The notes beneath the pieces were generated by a model. The model was not told the origin of the DNA, ran no database searches, and saw nothing but the letters and a program-made list of their open reading frames with translations. The position numbers and the translations under genes were made by a program. This document shows positions 22,498 to 31,842 of a DNA stretch of 32,349 nucleotides, in pieces. Origin of the DNA: CBDDRG01 sp051306415 (GTDB taxonomy: Bacteria > Pseudomonadota > Gammaproteobacteria > Pseudomonadales > Porticoccaceae); NCBI GenBank assembly GCA_051306415.1, contig JBPPNE010000236.1:1-32349 (forward strand), in the 5' to 3' direction. The number at the start of each line of letters is the position of its first letter. Position 1 is the first letter of the stretch.

Positions 22498-23706
22498 TTG
22501 ACCGCTAACGCCTTGACCGCCGTGCCATCACGCTACGATTTCAGTGCCATCCACACGGCGATGCAAAAATACATCGACGCCAATCTGGTCAGCGGCCTGT
22601 CCGCGGTGATCCTCAAGGGCACCGACATCGTCGATGTCAAAACCTGGGGCTTCGCGGATCTGGAAGCTCAAAAACCGATGACACTGGACGCGATTTTCCG
22701 CGTCTACTCCAACACCAAGATCGTGACCTCGGCGGCCGCGATGATCCTGTTCGACGAGGGCGCATTTCGCCTCGACGACCCGCTCTGCCAATACCTGCCG
22801 CAGTTGCGCGGACTGCGGGTGCTGATGAAGGGCGCGACCGACGTCGGCGATACCGAGCCGCTCCTGCGCGAGCCGACGGTGCGCCAGGTCATCACCCACA
22901 GCGCCGGTTTCACCTACGGCCTGTTCATGGAAACGCCGGTGGACAAGCTCTACAACGATCAGCGGGTGATGGACAAGGACTCCAGTCTCGCCGACATGAT
23001 CGACAAGCTCGCCCGCCTGCCGCTGGTGTATCAGCCCGGCGCGAACTGGCAGTACAGCATTGGCATCGACATCCTCGCGCGCCTGGTCGAGGTCTGGTCC
23101 GGCATGGCCTTCATCGACTTCTTGAAGCAGCGCCTGTTCGAACCCCTCGGCATGGTGGACACCGACTTTTACGTGCCCGCGGACAAACACCACCGCCTGA
23201 CCACGAACTATCTGCCGCTGGATTTGCGCAACCCGATGACCCCGGGTCTGAAGCCCTGCGCCGACCTGCTGATCGGCAGCGTGTTGGAACCGAAGCGCTT
23301 CCACTCCGGCGGCGGTGGGCTGGTGTCCACCATCGGCGACTACACCACGTTCATTCGCATGATTCTGAATGGCGGCGAGTGGAACGGCCGGCGCATCCTG
23401 TCCCCGTCCGCCGTCGAGTTGATGCACACCAATCAACTGCCCGAGGGCATGAAAGTCCGGCTGCCGACCTGGGACATGCCGAACACGGTGTTCGGCCTCG
23501 GCTTCGCGATCAAGAATTCCCCCGGCGCTGGCGAGCCCGACACGGCGATCGGCGAATACCACTGGGGCGGCATGGCCGGCACCCATTCGTGGATCTCGCC
23601 CAAGGCAGGATTGTCGGCGCTGCTGTTCACCCAGCGCGCCTACGGCTTCTGGCACCCGTTCAGCCACGAATTCAAGCGCCTCGCTTACGCCGCGGTGGCC
23701 GGCTGA
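22498..23706 (+). CDS. Class C beta-lactamase-fold serine hydrolase (EstB-like)
   Basis: About 402 residues of a penicillin-binding-protein-like esterase. The catalytic motif is S71-N-T-K74 (FRVYSNTKIVTSAAAMIL). The Tyr motif is Y186-S-I (WQYSIGIDILARLVE). The third motif is degenerate (HWGGMAGT instead of KTG), as in esterases such as EstB. No signal peptide is visible, so it is probably cytoplasmic rather than a resistance beta-lactamase. No ATG exists near the start. TTG at 22498 is used, but GGGGG at 22476-22480 sits better for an ATT at 22489. It is followed after 58 bp by an SDR gene on the same strand. Confidence 0.88.
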   Translation: MTANALTAVPSRYDFSAIHTAMQKYIDANLVSGLSAVILKGTDIVDVKTWGFADLEAQKPMTLDAIFRVYSNTKIVTSAAAMILFDEGAFRLDDPLCQYLPQLRGLRVLMKGATDVGDTEPLLREPTVRQVITHSAGFTYGLFMETPVDKLYNDQRVMDKDSSLADMIDKLARLPLVYQPGANWQYSIGIDILARLVEVWSGMAFIDFLKQRLFEPLGMVDTDFYVPADKHHRLTTNYLPLDLRNPMTPGLKPCADLLIGSVLEPKRFHSGGGGLVSTIGDYTTFIRMILNGGEWNGRRILSPSAVELMHTNQLPEGMKVRLPTWDMPNTVFGLGFAIKNSPGAGEPDTAIGEYHWGGMAGTHSWISPKAGLSALLFTQRAYGFWHPFSHEFKRLAYAAVAG

Positions 23707-23764
23707 CCACCCCTGAAACCACCGATCAAATTCTTCAATCCACCATCTAAAGAGGAGTCAAACC

Positions 23765-24538
23765 ATGGGACGAGTACAGGGTAAGGTAGCCATTGTCACC
23801 GGCGCTGGCAGTGCGGGCATGGGCCGGGCGACGGCGCTATTGCTGGCGCGCGAGGGCGCCAAACTGGTGGTCGGCGATATCAATGAGGCGGGCGCCAAGG
23901 CCACCGCGGACGCCATTGTCGCGGCGGGCGGTGAGGCGGTGGCGATGCGGCAGGATGTCGCCAGCGAAGCCGACTGGCAGGCGATCATCAAACTCACCGT
24001 CGACACCTATGGGCGCCTCGACATTCTCGACAACAACGCCGCTATCTTCATTGCCAAACCCTTGATGGAGACTTCCACCGAGGAGTTCCGCCGCCAGAAC
24101 GCCGTCAACGTCGAGGGTGTCTTCTTCGGCATGAAAGCGGCGGTGCCGGTAATGGAAAAGACCGGGGGCGGCGCCATCGTCAATATCTCCTCCGGTGCCG
24201 GCATCGTCGGCTTCGCGGCGGCCGGCGGCTACAGCGCGACCAAGGGGGCGGTGCGCCTGATTACCAAGGCAATGGCACTCGAATGCGCGCAGCGCAAGAA
24301 CAACATCCGGGTCAACTCGATCCACCCCGGCCCGATTCTGACACCGATGCTGGAGCAGGGCATGCGCGACCTCGGCAACAGCGCCGAAGTCCGCAAGATG
24401 TTCGAAACCCTGGCACCCGTCGGCTACCTCGGCGAGCCCATGGACATCGCCAACGGCGTACTCTATCTGGCGTCCGATGAATCCAAGTACGTCACCGGCG
24501 CCGAACTCGCCATCGACGGCGGTTTTACTGCCCAGTAG
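23765..24538 (+). CDS. Short-chain dehydrogenase/reductase (SDR)
   Basis: A 257-residue classical SDR. The cofactor loop T12-G-A-G-S-A-G-M-G20 is a one-residue-longer variant of TGxxxGxG. Asp in VVGDIN after strand 2 suggests NAD(H). NNAA (90-93), N115, NISS (140-143) and Y156-S-A-T-K160 give the catalytic tetrad. The C-terminal VTGAELAIDGGF is typical. AGAGGAG precedes the ATG by 8 nt. It probably forms a transcript with the serine hydrolase upstream. An ester-cleaving plus alcohol/ketone-oxidising pair would fit a catabolic step, but the substrate is not indicated. Confidence 0.93.
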   Translation: MGRVQGKVAIVTGAGSAGMGRATALLLAREGAKLVVGDINEAGAKATADAIVAAGGEAVAMRQDVASEADWQAIIKLTVDTYGRLDILDNNAAIFIAKPLMETSTEEFRRQNAVNVEGVFFGMKAAVPVMEKTGGGAIVNISSGAGIVGFAAAGGYSATKGAVRLITKAMALECAQRKNNIRVNSIHPGPILTPMLEQGMRDLGNSAEVRKMFETLAPVGYLGEPMDIANGVLYLASDESKYVTGAELAIDGGFTAQ

Positions 24539-24582
24539 ATTGCCCAATAAACCCGGCCAGGCGCCGACTAATCTGACGTGAT

Positions 24583-24632
24583 CAACATCGCCCCAACCGG
24601 ACGGCCCGGACCGGACACTGGGGGCGATGTTG
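24583..24632. terminator. Perfect 12-bp inverted repeat between convergent genes
   Basis: CAACATCGCCCC (24583-24594) and GGGGCGATGTTG (24621-24632) are perfect complements around 26 nt that also contain CCGG repeats. It lies between the SDR stop (24538) and the convergent gene end (24642). No T-tract is present on either side, so it may terminate both transcripts weakly or be a protein site. Confidence 0.45.
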
Positions 24633-24641
24633 CCACCGGAG

Positions 24642-25100
24642 TCAGCGCGGCTCGCAGAGAAACACCGGGATATCCCGGCTCGATCGTTTCTGGTAGAGGT
24701 CGTAGTCGGGATAGTGCTCGCAACAGGTCGGCCAAAGGCGGGCTTTTTCCACGACGTCGACCAGACGCGCCCGCAGCTTCATTTTTCGGCTTTTGTACTG
24801 CACCTCGATGTCCGGGTGCGCGATCAGGTTGTTGTACCAAACCGGATTGTTCGGCGCCCCACCCTGGGATGCCACCAGGATCACCCCATCCTGGTAGGGC
24901 ACATACATCAAGGGTATCACCCGCTGGCGCCCGGATTTCGCACCGGTCATGGTCACCAGACAGACGTCATGGCCAGCGAGCTGGCCGAACAGCCGGCCGT
25001 TGCTCCAGCGGTAGATTTTCTCGTGGACGGATGAAAACGCTTTCAGGTAGGGAATCACCTTGCCCATCTGTTCCGAAGTGGCAGTCTTGATATTAAACAT
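24642..25100 (-). CDS. Deazaflavin-dependent nitroreductase (Ddn) family protein
   Basis: A 152-residue split-barrel protein of the F420-binding Ddn/nitroreductase family. Motifs are NGRLFGQLAGHDVCLVTMTGAKSGRQRVIPLMYVPYQDGVILVAS, then GGAPNNPVWYNNLIAHPDIEVQ, and ARLVDVVEKARLWPTCCEHYPDY. The ATG at 25100 is supported by AAGGAG 10 nt upstream; the frame continues to 25256 but lacks support. Family members in actinobacteria use F420. Proteobacterial members occur, but the cofactor there is often unproven. It is convergent with the SDR gene and divergent from the methyltransferase gene. Confidence 0.88.
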   Translation of the reverse strand: MFNIKTATSEQMGKVIPYLKAFSSVHEKIYRWSNGRLFGQLAGHDVCLVTMTGAKSGRQRVIPLMYVPYQDGVILVASQGGAPNNPVWYNNLIAHPDIEVQYKSRKMKLRARLVDVVEKARLWPTCCEHYPDYDLYQKRSSRDIPVFLCEPR

Positions 25101-25180
25101 GGATTCGTGTCTCCTTAACGAGTTAGACGGCATCACGATTAACCCCATTTTCAGAGGCGAGTACTTCCGGGAAACCCGAC

Positions 25181-25807
25181 ATGTCCCTTGCTTACAAAAT
25201 CTCCGCTTACAATCGCATGAGAAAATGGCAACTCTTTCTAGCCGAATTTGCTCCAACCCCAGCCCTGCGCGTACTCGACGTTGGTTTTAATGCCGAAGAG
25301 TACAGCAACACCGACAACTTTATTGAAAAACATTACCCCTACCCTGAAGGGCTGACTGCCCTTGGTCTGGATAATCCCACCAATTTCAAAACCCGCTATC
25401 CGAAGGTTACAGCTGTCGTTTACGACGGTAGATCATTTCCGTTTGAGGATGGCTCATTTGACATATTATGGTCGAATGCCGTTTTGGAACATGTTGGAGA
25501 TCGCGACAGGCAAATCTTTTTTTTAAGGGAAATCAAGCGGGTTTCCAAGCGCGCGTTCATTACTACACCAAACAGATTTTTCCCAGTTGAAACCCATACG
25601 CGCACCCCATTACTCCATTATCTACCGAAGAAAATATTTGATAAATATCTCGATCTTATTGGCAAAAACTGGGCTACGCGGGATTATATGTACCTGTTAT
25701 CGCGGAGCGAGCTGAACGCTCTTCTTCTGGATGCTGGCATTATGGATTACAAAATTATAAATAATAGGCTCGGCGGGCTGACGCTAGATTTTGTCGCGAT
25801 ATTCTGA
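25181..25807 (+). CDS. Class I SAM-dependent methyltransferase (Methyltransf_11 type)
   Basis: 208 residues with motif I VLDVGFNAEEYSN (31-43), the acidic end of strand 2 GLDN, motif III-like DGRSFPFEDGSFDILWSNAVLEHV, and a helical substrate cap (RDYMYLLSRSELNALLLDAGI). Such proteins are common in surface-polysaccharide clusters, but no glycan genes are next to it. Base composition is clearly more AT-rich than its neighbours (AAA/AAT/ATT-rich codons), suggesting acquisition by transfer. It lies alone between the Ddn-family gene and tilS. The ribosome binding site is weak (GGGAAA). Confidence 0.85.
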   Translation: MSLAYKISAYNRMRKWQLFLAEFAPTPALRVLDVGFNAEEYSNTDNFIEKHYPYPEGLTALGLDNPTNFKTRYPKVTAVVYDGRSFPFEDGSFDILWSNAVLEHVGDRDRQIFFLREIKRVSKRAFITTPNRFFPVETHTRTPLLHYLPKKIFDKYLDLIGKNWATRDYMYLLSRSELNALLLDAGIMDYKIINNRLGGLTLDFVAIF

Positions 25808-25890
25808 TTCGGAATGTTAACGACCATCGCTGTGACACTCGCATGTTATCTAGTCAGCCTCAATACTGTCCTCTCCGCTATAGCTTATGC

Positions 25891-27255
25891 TTATGGTAGT
25901 CGCGGCAAATCAGCGGTGCTGCCTTGCTCCAACGCGAGTGGAAAGCGCCACCTTAATATCCAACCATATTCTAGCTCGACGGCTCCCTCGCAAACCCACA
26001 GATCGCCCACCGCGGCGAGTTGGCCGTCGACATAAATCAGGGGGACACGATCGCGCAACCAGGGCTCGAGGCCGTAGGCCTGGAGCAGCTTTTTCAGTGT
26101 ATTCGAACCGCCGCGTCCCGCCGGCCGACAGCGCTCACCGCCGGTGCGGACGCCGAGCGTCAGCCGTTGACCAACTTCTACTTTCAACCCAGCCCCCTCG
26201 TTTTTAACCGCCTCGACAACACTGCCATCGGCGAGCCGTAACGGCTGTGGAAACGACGCCCAGGGCAGCGGCGCGGTCGTTCGCGGGCGCCAACGCAGAC
26301 CGGGAACCAGATAGAGCCGGTCGCGGAAGCGGCGCCACTCGCCATCGTGCCAGCACACCAGCGGAGACGCATCCCGGCGCGCGCCGAGGAGCTCAGCCGA
26401 TACCGCCGCCAGCGGCCCACGGCCCGGCGGTGTCAGTCCCCTTTTAACACTCCAGTGGCGCAGGACATTGTCACGGCGGCGATCCGACAACGCTGCCAGC
26501 CCACGGGCATCGAGGCTCCACCCCAGGCGTTCCGCGCGCTCGTCGAGCCCGCGCAAATCGAGATCGCCGAGGTCGCGCAGCAGACTAGCGGCATCGCCGC
26601 AGCGGGCTGCGCTCTGGGTCAGGCGCGCCGCGTAATCGGGCCAGCGCGCGGCCAGCACCGGCACTACCTGGTGGCGAATGTAGTTGCGGTCGAACTCCAG
26701 GCGCTGATTACTTTCATCTTCGATCCAGCGCAGGCCCTGCTCGCTCGCATAGTGGCGCAGCGCCGCTCGCGTCACCCCCAACAGCGGCCGCAACAGAGCG
26801 CCGGCGCGCAGACTGCGCGCCGCGGGAATACCGGCGAGCCCGCCGGGGCCGGCGGCGCGCAGCAACCGAAACAGCACCGTTTCGCTCTGGTCATCGGCGT
26901 GGTGACCCAGTAGCAGCAGATCGCCCTCGCCGACGTAGCGGTCAAAGACCGCGTAGCGCAGCTGGCGAGCCGCGTTTTCAAGGCCGTCACCCTGCGCCAC
27001 CACCGTCACCGCTTCTTCCACGTAGGCGACGCCGAGGTCGGCGCAGGTCTGCCGGCAGTGCCCAGCCCAAGTCTGGGCGTGGGGTGACAGTTGGTGGTTG
27101 ATGTGCAGCGCGGTGATCCCGAGAGGCCCGCCCAGCGCCACCAGGGCATGGAGCAGGACGTGGGAATCGAGCCCACCGCTGTAGCCGATATAGAGACGGC
27201 GAGCACGGTTGAACTCAGCGCTAAAGGGGGCAAGGCTAGCGGTCGTGAACACCAT
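25891..27255 (-). CDS. tilS: tRNA(Ile)-lysidine synthase TilS
   Basis: A 454-residue essential ATPase that converts cytidine-34 of tRNA-Ile(CAU) to lysidine. The PP-loop is S26-G-G-L-D-S31 (YIGYSGGLDSHVLL). The HINHQLSPHAQTWAGHC block, GHHADDQSETVLFRLLRAAG and LRPLLGVTR are diagnostic. DESNQRLEFDRNYIRHQVVPVL completes the N-terminal domain. The C-terminal TilS domains end with a PPxxRx-like RDRVPLIYVDGQLAAVGD. It is 16 bp downstream of accA on the same strand; tilS lies near accA in many gammaproteobacteria. The ribosome binding site is short (GAGG, 2 nt from the ATG). Confidence 0.96.
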   Translation of the reverse strand: MVFTTASLAPFSAEFNRARRLYIGYSGGLDSHVLLHALVALGGPLGITALHINHQLSPHAQTWAGHCRQTCADLGVAYVEEAVTVVAQGDGLENAARQLRYAVFDRYVGEGDLLLLGHHADDQSETVLFRLLRAAGPGGLAGIPAARSLRAGALLRPLLGVTRAALRHYASEQGLRWIEDESNQRLEFDRNYIRHQVVPVLAARWPDYAARLTQSAARCGDAASLLRDLGDLDLRGLDERAERLGWSLDARGLAALSDRRRDNVLRHWSVKRGLTPPGRGPLAAVSAELLGARRDASPLVCWHDGEWRRFRDRLYLVPGLRWRPRTTAPLPWASFPQPLRLADGSVVEAVKNEGAGLKVEVGQRLTLGVRTGGERCRPAGRGGSNTLKKLLQAYGLEPWLRDRVPLIYVDGQLAAVGDLWVCEGAVELEYGWILRWRFPLALEQGSTADLPRLP

Positions 27256-27271
27256 CGCCTCGGTGTGGAGA

Positions 27272-28222
27272 TCAGCCGTTGCCGTAGGACATCAGGCGCG
27301 CAAAACGCTTTTCCAGCAACTCGTCCAGAGGTTGCTGCTGGAGCCGCTGGAGCTGATCCACCAGCCGCGTCTTCAGATTATCCGCCATCACGTCGGGGTC
27401 GCGGTGGGCGCCGCCAAAGGGCTCGGGAATGGTTTCGTCGGCAATGCCGAGATCCTTCAGCACCGCTGAAGTGACTCCCATCGCCTCCGCGGCCAGCGGT
27501 GCCTTCTCAGCAGTCTTCCAGATGATGTTGGCGCAGCCTTCGGGGGAAATCACAAAATAGGTGGCGTACTGCAGCATATTGAGCCAGTCGCCAACGCCGA
27601 TGGCGATCGCGCCGCCAGAGCTGCCCTCGCCAATGACGGTGCAGATGATCGGCGTGCGCAGTCGCGACATCACTGCGAGATTGCGGGCGATCGCCTCGCT
27701 GATACCGCGTTCCTCGGAGTCAATACCCGGATAGGCGCCCGGGGTGTCGATCAAAGTCAGCACGGGAAGTTTGAAGCGCTCGGCAAGCTCCATCACTCGC
27801 AGCGCCTTGCGGTAGCCCTCGGGCTTGGGCATGCCGAAATTGCGCTGGATTTTTTCGGTGACGCCGCGACCCTTTTCCTCGCCGATCACCGCCACCGGAT
27901 TGCCATCGAGACGGGCGATGCCGGCGATGATGGCGGGGTCGTCGCCGAAGTGGCGATCGCCGTGCAACTCTTCGAAATCGGTGAACACGCGACGAATGTA
28001 ATCGCTGGCGTAGGGCCGCAGGGGATGGCGGGCAACCTTGACGATCTGCCAGGCGGTCAGATCGGCATAGATAGACTCCGTGAGCTTGCGCGATTTGTCC
28101 CGCAAGCGGCTGATTTCTTCAGCGATGTTGATCTGGTTGTCGGAGCCGACCAGTTGGAGCTCCTGGATCTTGGCCTCCAGCTCCGCGATGGGTTGTTCGA
28201 AATCCAGGTAATCAAGATTCAT
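27272..28222 (-). CDS. accA: Acetyl-CoA carboxylase carboxyltransferase subunit alpha
   Basis: 316 residues of the alpha chain of the carboxyltransferase that moves CO2 from biotin-BCCP to acetyl-CoA, the first step of fatty acid synthesis. The N-terminus LDYLDFEQPIAELEAKI is diagnostic. HPLRPYASDYI, GDRHFGDDPAI, IDTPGAYPGIDSEERGISEAI and GEGSSGGAIAIGVGD are the acyl-CoA-binding and oxyanion regions. The ATG at 28222 fits the family N-terminus; an ATG three codons earlier (28231) is possible. It lies between dnaE and tilS, all on the minus strand, as in many gammaproteobacteria. Confidence 0.97.
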   Translation of the reverse strand: MNLDYLDFEQPIAELEAKIQELQLVGSDNQINIAEEISRLRDKSRKLTESIYADLTAWQIVKVARHPLRPYASDYIRRVFTDFEELHGDRHFGDDPAIIAGIARLDGNPVAVIGEEKGRGVTEKIQRNFGMPKPEGYRKALRVMELAERFKLPVLTLIDTPGAYPGIDSEERGISEAIARNLAVMSRLRTPIICTVIGEGSSGGAIAIGVGDWLNMLQYATYFVISPEGCANIIWKTAEKAPLAAEAMGVTSAVLKDLGIADETIPEPFGGAHRDPDVMADNLKTRLVDQLQRLQQQPLDELLEKRFARLMSYGNG

Positions 28223-28300
28223 CGTTGTCATTATCCAAAAGCCGGGCGCTGGCGGAACACTGACACCACCTGGCGCGAATCGGCGAGGTAGCGCGCATTA

Positions 28301-31300
28301 TTATCGATAGTGTAACTGCAAGCTGCCCTGACCGAAATTGTCGCGCAGCTGGTAGATCAAGTCGTCTTCGGGCCGCACCGCCCACTCCTGCCCCAGAGCC
28401 ACCTCGCCGACAGCGCCACCACGGCGGTAGCGGATGCTCAGAGCGCAGGATCCACGGCGATAGGGCTGCAGGATGCCAGCCAGGGTTTCCATTTCGCGGC
28501 TCCCGAGTTGATCGCCGTCCACCTCGACGACCAACCGCTCCAGATGGGCCTCGCGCGCCTCGTACAGGGTCGACAGTCGCTCGGCGCGCATTTTGAGCCC
28601 ACCGCTGTAGTCGTCCTCGCTGAGCACGCCCTCGACCACGAGGAGCGCCTCCTTGGCGATTTTCTCGCGATAGTCGCGGTAGTTGTCGGCAAACACCGCG
28701 ACTTCAAGGCGGCCGCTGCGGTCGTCGAGAATGACGAACGCCATGGTGTCGCCACGCTTGGTCTTCATCAGTCGGAGATCCACCACTAGCCCCGCCACTG
28801 TCTGTACCTCGGCGGACGGTCTGAGACGGCTGATCCGCTGCGCCGCAAAGTGGGCGAGCTCGGTGACGTAATCGTCCACGGGATGGCCGGTGAGATACAG
28901 ACCGAGGGTGTCACGCTCTCCCTGCAAGCGCTCCTTGCCGTTCTGTGGCCGCACCCCGGCAAAGCCAGCGTACCCGGTTTCCGGTGCGCTGCCGGATGCG
29001 ATCGCGCCGAACAGATCGACCATCCCGCTGTCCAGGTTGCGATTGCTCTGCTCGGCGACCTTTATCGCCTCGTCCATCGCGGCGAGCATCACCGCGCGAC
29101 GACGACCGACCTCACCATCGGGACCGATGTTGTCCAGCGCACCGGCACGGATCAACGCCTCCAGCGCACGCCGGTTGAGCTTGCGGCCATCGATCCGCAC
29201 ACAGAAATCGAACAAATCGCGAAAGGCGCCACCACTCGCTCGGGCAGCGATGATGCTTTCAACCGGGCCTTCCCCCAGCCCCTTGATCGCACCGAGACCG
29301 TAGATGATCTCGCCCTCGCCGGCTACCGAGAAGCGGTACTCGCCGCGATTGACATCCGGCGGGGCGATGACCAGTTTCATCGCGCGGCACTCTTCGATCA
29401 GGGTCACCACCTTTTCGGTGTTCTGCATGTCGGCGGACAGTACCGCGGCCATGAACGCCGCTGGATAGTGAGCTTTGAGCCACGCGGTCTGGTAGGCCAG
29501 CAGGGCGTAGGCAACGGAGTGCGACTTGTTGAAGCCATAGCCGGCAAACTTCTCCATCAGGTCGAAGATGTTCTCCGACAGCCGGGGAGCAATGCCATTC
29601 TGGCTTGCACCATCGACAAACTTCTTGCGCTCATTAGCCATCTCCTCGGCTTTCTTCTTGCCCATCGCCCGCCGCAAAATATCCGCGCCGCCCAGGCTAT
29701 AGCCCGCCAACACCTGGGCGATCTGCATCACCTGCTCCTGATAGAGGATGATGCCGTAGGTGGGCTCGAGAATGGGCTTCAGATCGGCGTGTTGATACTG
29801 CGGATGGGGGTAGGCGATCGGCTGCAAGCCCTTCTTGCGGTTGATGAAATCGTCCACCATCCCCGATTGCAAGGGGCCTGGGCGATACAGCGCCACCAAC
29901 GCAACGATATCATCGAAACGGTCGGGAGACAGCCGCTTGATGAGGTCTTTCAAGCCGCGGGACTCCAGCTGGAATACCGCCGTGGTCTCGCCGCGTTGCA
30001 GCAGCGCATAGGTCGCCGGATCATCCAGCGGAATGGCGAGGATATCGATCACCGGCTCGCCGGCGGGTGCGCGCAGCACATTGGCTGAAGCCACCGCCCA
30101 GGCGATGATGGTGAGGGTGCGCAGGCCGAGAAAGTCGAACTTGACCAGACCCGCCAGCTCGACATCGTCCTTGTCGAACTGGGTCACCAGACCGTCACCG
30201 GTCTCGTCGCAATACAGTGGCGTGAAATCGGTGAGCGCGGTCGGTGCGATTACCACACCGCCAGCGTGCTTGCCCGCATTGCGGGTGATGCCCTCTAACT
30301 GCACCGCCATCTCCCAGATCTCCTGGGCCTCATCGTCGGCCGCCAGAAAATCCCTCAGCACCTCCTCTTGTTCGCGTGCCCGCTCCAGGGTCATGCCGAG
30401 TTCATGGGGAATCATTTTCGACAGCTTGTCGGCGAGGCCGTAGGGCTTGCCCTGCACGCGCGCGACATCGCGTACCACTGCCCGCGCCGCCATGGTGCCG
30501 AAGGTGATGATCTGGGACACCGCGGTGCGGCCGTAGCGCTCAGCCACATAGGCGATGACGCGGTCGCGGTTGTCCATACAGAAATCGATGTCAAAGTCGG
30601 GCATCGATACCCGCTCGGGATTGAGAAAGCGCTCGAACAACAGGTCGTAGGCCAGCGGATCAATGTCGGTGATCCCCAGGGAGTAGGCGACCAGCGAGCC
30701 CGCACCCGAACCGCGCCCCGGCCCCACCGGAATACCCTGCGCCTTGGCCCAGCGGATGAAGTCCATCACGATCAAGAAATAGCCGGCAAACTCCATCTGG
30801 ATAATCATGTCCAGCTCGAAGTCGAGCCGCGCGCGATAGCGCTGGCGCTGCTCGGTACCGGCTGCACCGGCGAGCGCGGGCAAACTGGCCAACCGCTTAT
30901 CGAAGCCAGCGACCGCCTCCGCGCGAAAAAATTCAGTCACCACCACACCGGCGGGTACCGGGTAATCCGGCAGGCGCATCTTGCCGAGGGTTAATTCAAG
31001 GTTGCAGCGGCGGGCAATTTCGACCGCATTGGCGAGCGCTTCGGGGATGTCGGCAAACAGCGCGCCCATCTCTGCCGGCGAGCGCAGATACTGCTGGTCG
31101 TTGTAGCGCCGCTCCCGGCGCGGATCGGCCAGCGTGCGACCTTCCTGTATCGCGACCCTGGCCTCGTGGGCACCGAACTGACTGGCGTCGATGAAGCGGA
31201 CATCGTTGGTGGCCACCACCGGGCAGTCGGCCGCCAGCGCCAGCGCAACCGCGGCGTGGAGGTAGTCCTCCTCACCGGTGCGGCCGGTGCGCTGAAGCTC

Positions 31301-31819
31301 CAGGTAAAACGCAGCGGGAAAATCGGCCATCCAGGCCGCGAGTAACTCGTCGGCAAGAGACCTCTTGCCCACCAGGAGGGCTTGGCCGACATCGCCGGCG
31401 CCAGCGCCCGACAGCGCAATCAGCCCGCCGGCATGCTCCCTAATCCAGCCGCGACGCAAAAACGGGCGCCCCTGGATCTGACCTTCCTGATAGCCGCGGG
31501 AGATGAGTTTGACGAGGTTGCGATAGCCGATCTGGTTGCGCACCAGCAGCGTAAGCTGGCTCGGCGCACCATCGGCAATCTCGCTTGCGACCTGAAAATC
31601 GGCACCACAAATAGGCTTAATACCAGCCGCCTGGCAGGCGCGGTAAAACTTGACCAGCGCAAAGAAATTGCACGCATCGGTGAGTGCCACCGCACCCATG
31701 CCGAGCTCGGCGACCCGCTCGGTCAGCGCGTCGATCTGCACCAGACCGTCGACCAGCGAGTACTCGCTGTGGACGCGCAAATGCACAAAGGTCGCCGGAG
31801 CGCTGGCGGAATCAGTCAT
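28301..31819 (-). CDS. dnaE: DNA polymerase III subunit alpha
   Basis: 1172 residues of the replicative polymerase catalytic subunit. The N-terminal PHP domain opens with FVHLRVHSEYSLVDG. The palm carries two catalytic Asp in MPDFDIDFC (D408, D410) and a third in the FDFLGLRTLT region. GPGRGSGAGSLVAYSLGITDIDP and the fingers (YQEQVMQIAQVLAGYSLGGAD, LRRAMGKKKAEEM) are intact. The tandem HhH and OB-fold (AGLVVDLRLMKTKRGDTMAFV) follow. The length matches the family. The start is the ATG at 31819 with AGGGAG 8 nt upstream; GTG at 31822 is possible. It is 78 bp upstream of accA. Confidence 0.98.
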   Translation of the reverse strand: MTDSASAPATFVHLRVHSEYSLVDGLVQIDALTERVAELGMGAVALTDACNFFALVKFYRACQAAGIKPICGADFQVASEIADGAPSQLTLLVRNQIGYRNLVKLISRGYQEGQIQGRPFLRRGWIREHAGGLIALSGAGAGDVGQALLVGKRSLADELLAAWMADFPAAFYLELQRTGRTGEEDYLHAAVALALAADCPVVATNDVRFIDASQFGAHEARVAIQEGRTLADPRRERRYNDQQYLRSPAEMGALFADIPEALANAVEIARRCNLELTLGKMRLPDYPVPAGVVVTEFFRAEAVAGFDKRLASLPALAGAAGTEQRQRYRARLDFELDMIIQMEFAGYFLIVMDFIRWAKAQGIPVGPGRGSGAGSLVAYSLGITDIDPLAYDLLFERFLNPERVSMPDFDIDFCMDNRDRVIAYVAERYGRTAVSQIITFGTMAARAVVRDVARVQGKPYGLADKLSKMIPHELGMTLERAREQEEVLRDFLAADDEAQEIWEMAVQLEGITRNAGKHAGGVVIAPTALTDFTPLYCDETGDGLVTQFDKDDVELAGLVKFDFLGLRTLTIIAWAVASANVLRAPAGEPVIDILAIPLDDPATYALLQRGETTAVFQLESRGLKDLIKRLSPDRFDDIVALVALYRPGPLQSGMVDDFINRKKGLQPIAYPHPQYQHADLKPILEPTYGIILYQEQVMQIAQVLAGYSLGGADILRRAMGKKKAEEMANERKKFVDGASQNGIAPRLSENIFDLMEKFAGYGFNKSHSVAYALLAYQTAWLKAHYPAAFMAAVLSADMQNTEKVVTLIEECRAMKLVIAPPDVNRGEYRFSVAGEGEIIYGLGAIKGLGEGPVESIIAARASGGAFRDLFDFCVRIDGRKLNRRALEALIRAGALDNIGPDGEVGRRRAVMLAAMDEAIKVAEQSNRNLDSGMVDLFGAIASGSAPETGYAGFAGVRPQNGKERLQGERDTLGLYLTGHPVDDYVTELAHFAAQRISRLRPSAEVQTVAGLVVDLRLMKTKRGDTMAFVILDDRSGRLEVAVFADNYRDYREKIAKEALLVVEGVLSEDDYSGGLKMRAERLSTLYEAREAHLERLVVEVDGDQLGSREMETLAGILQPYRRGSCALSIRYRRGGAVGEVALGQEWAVRPEDDLIYQLRDNFGQGSLQLHYR

Positions 31820-31842
31820 CACGTCGCTCCCTGAAACGCGTA

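Noticed and set aside
22528..23667. 379-codon open frame on the minus strand
   Set aside because: It is a shadow of the serine hydrolase gene.
28850..30088. 412-codon open frame on the plus strand
   Set aside because: It is the antisense of dnaE, a shadow caused by high GC, with no family resemblance.
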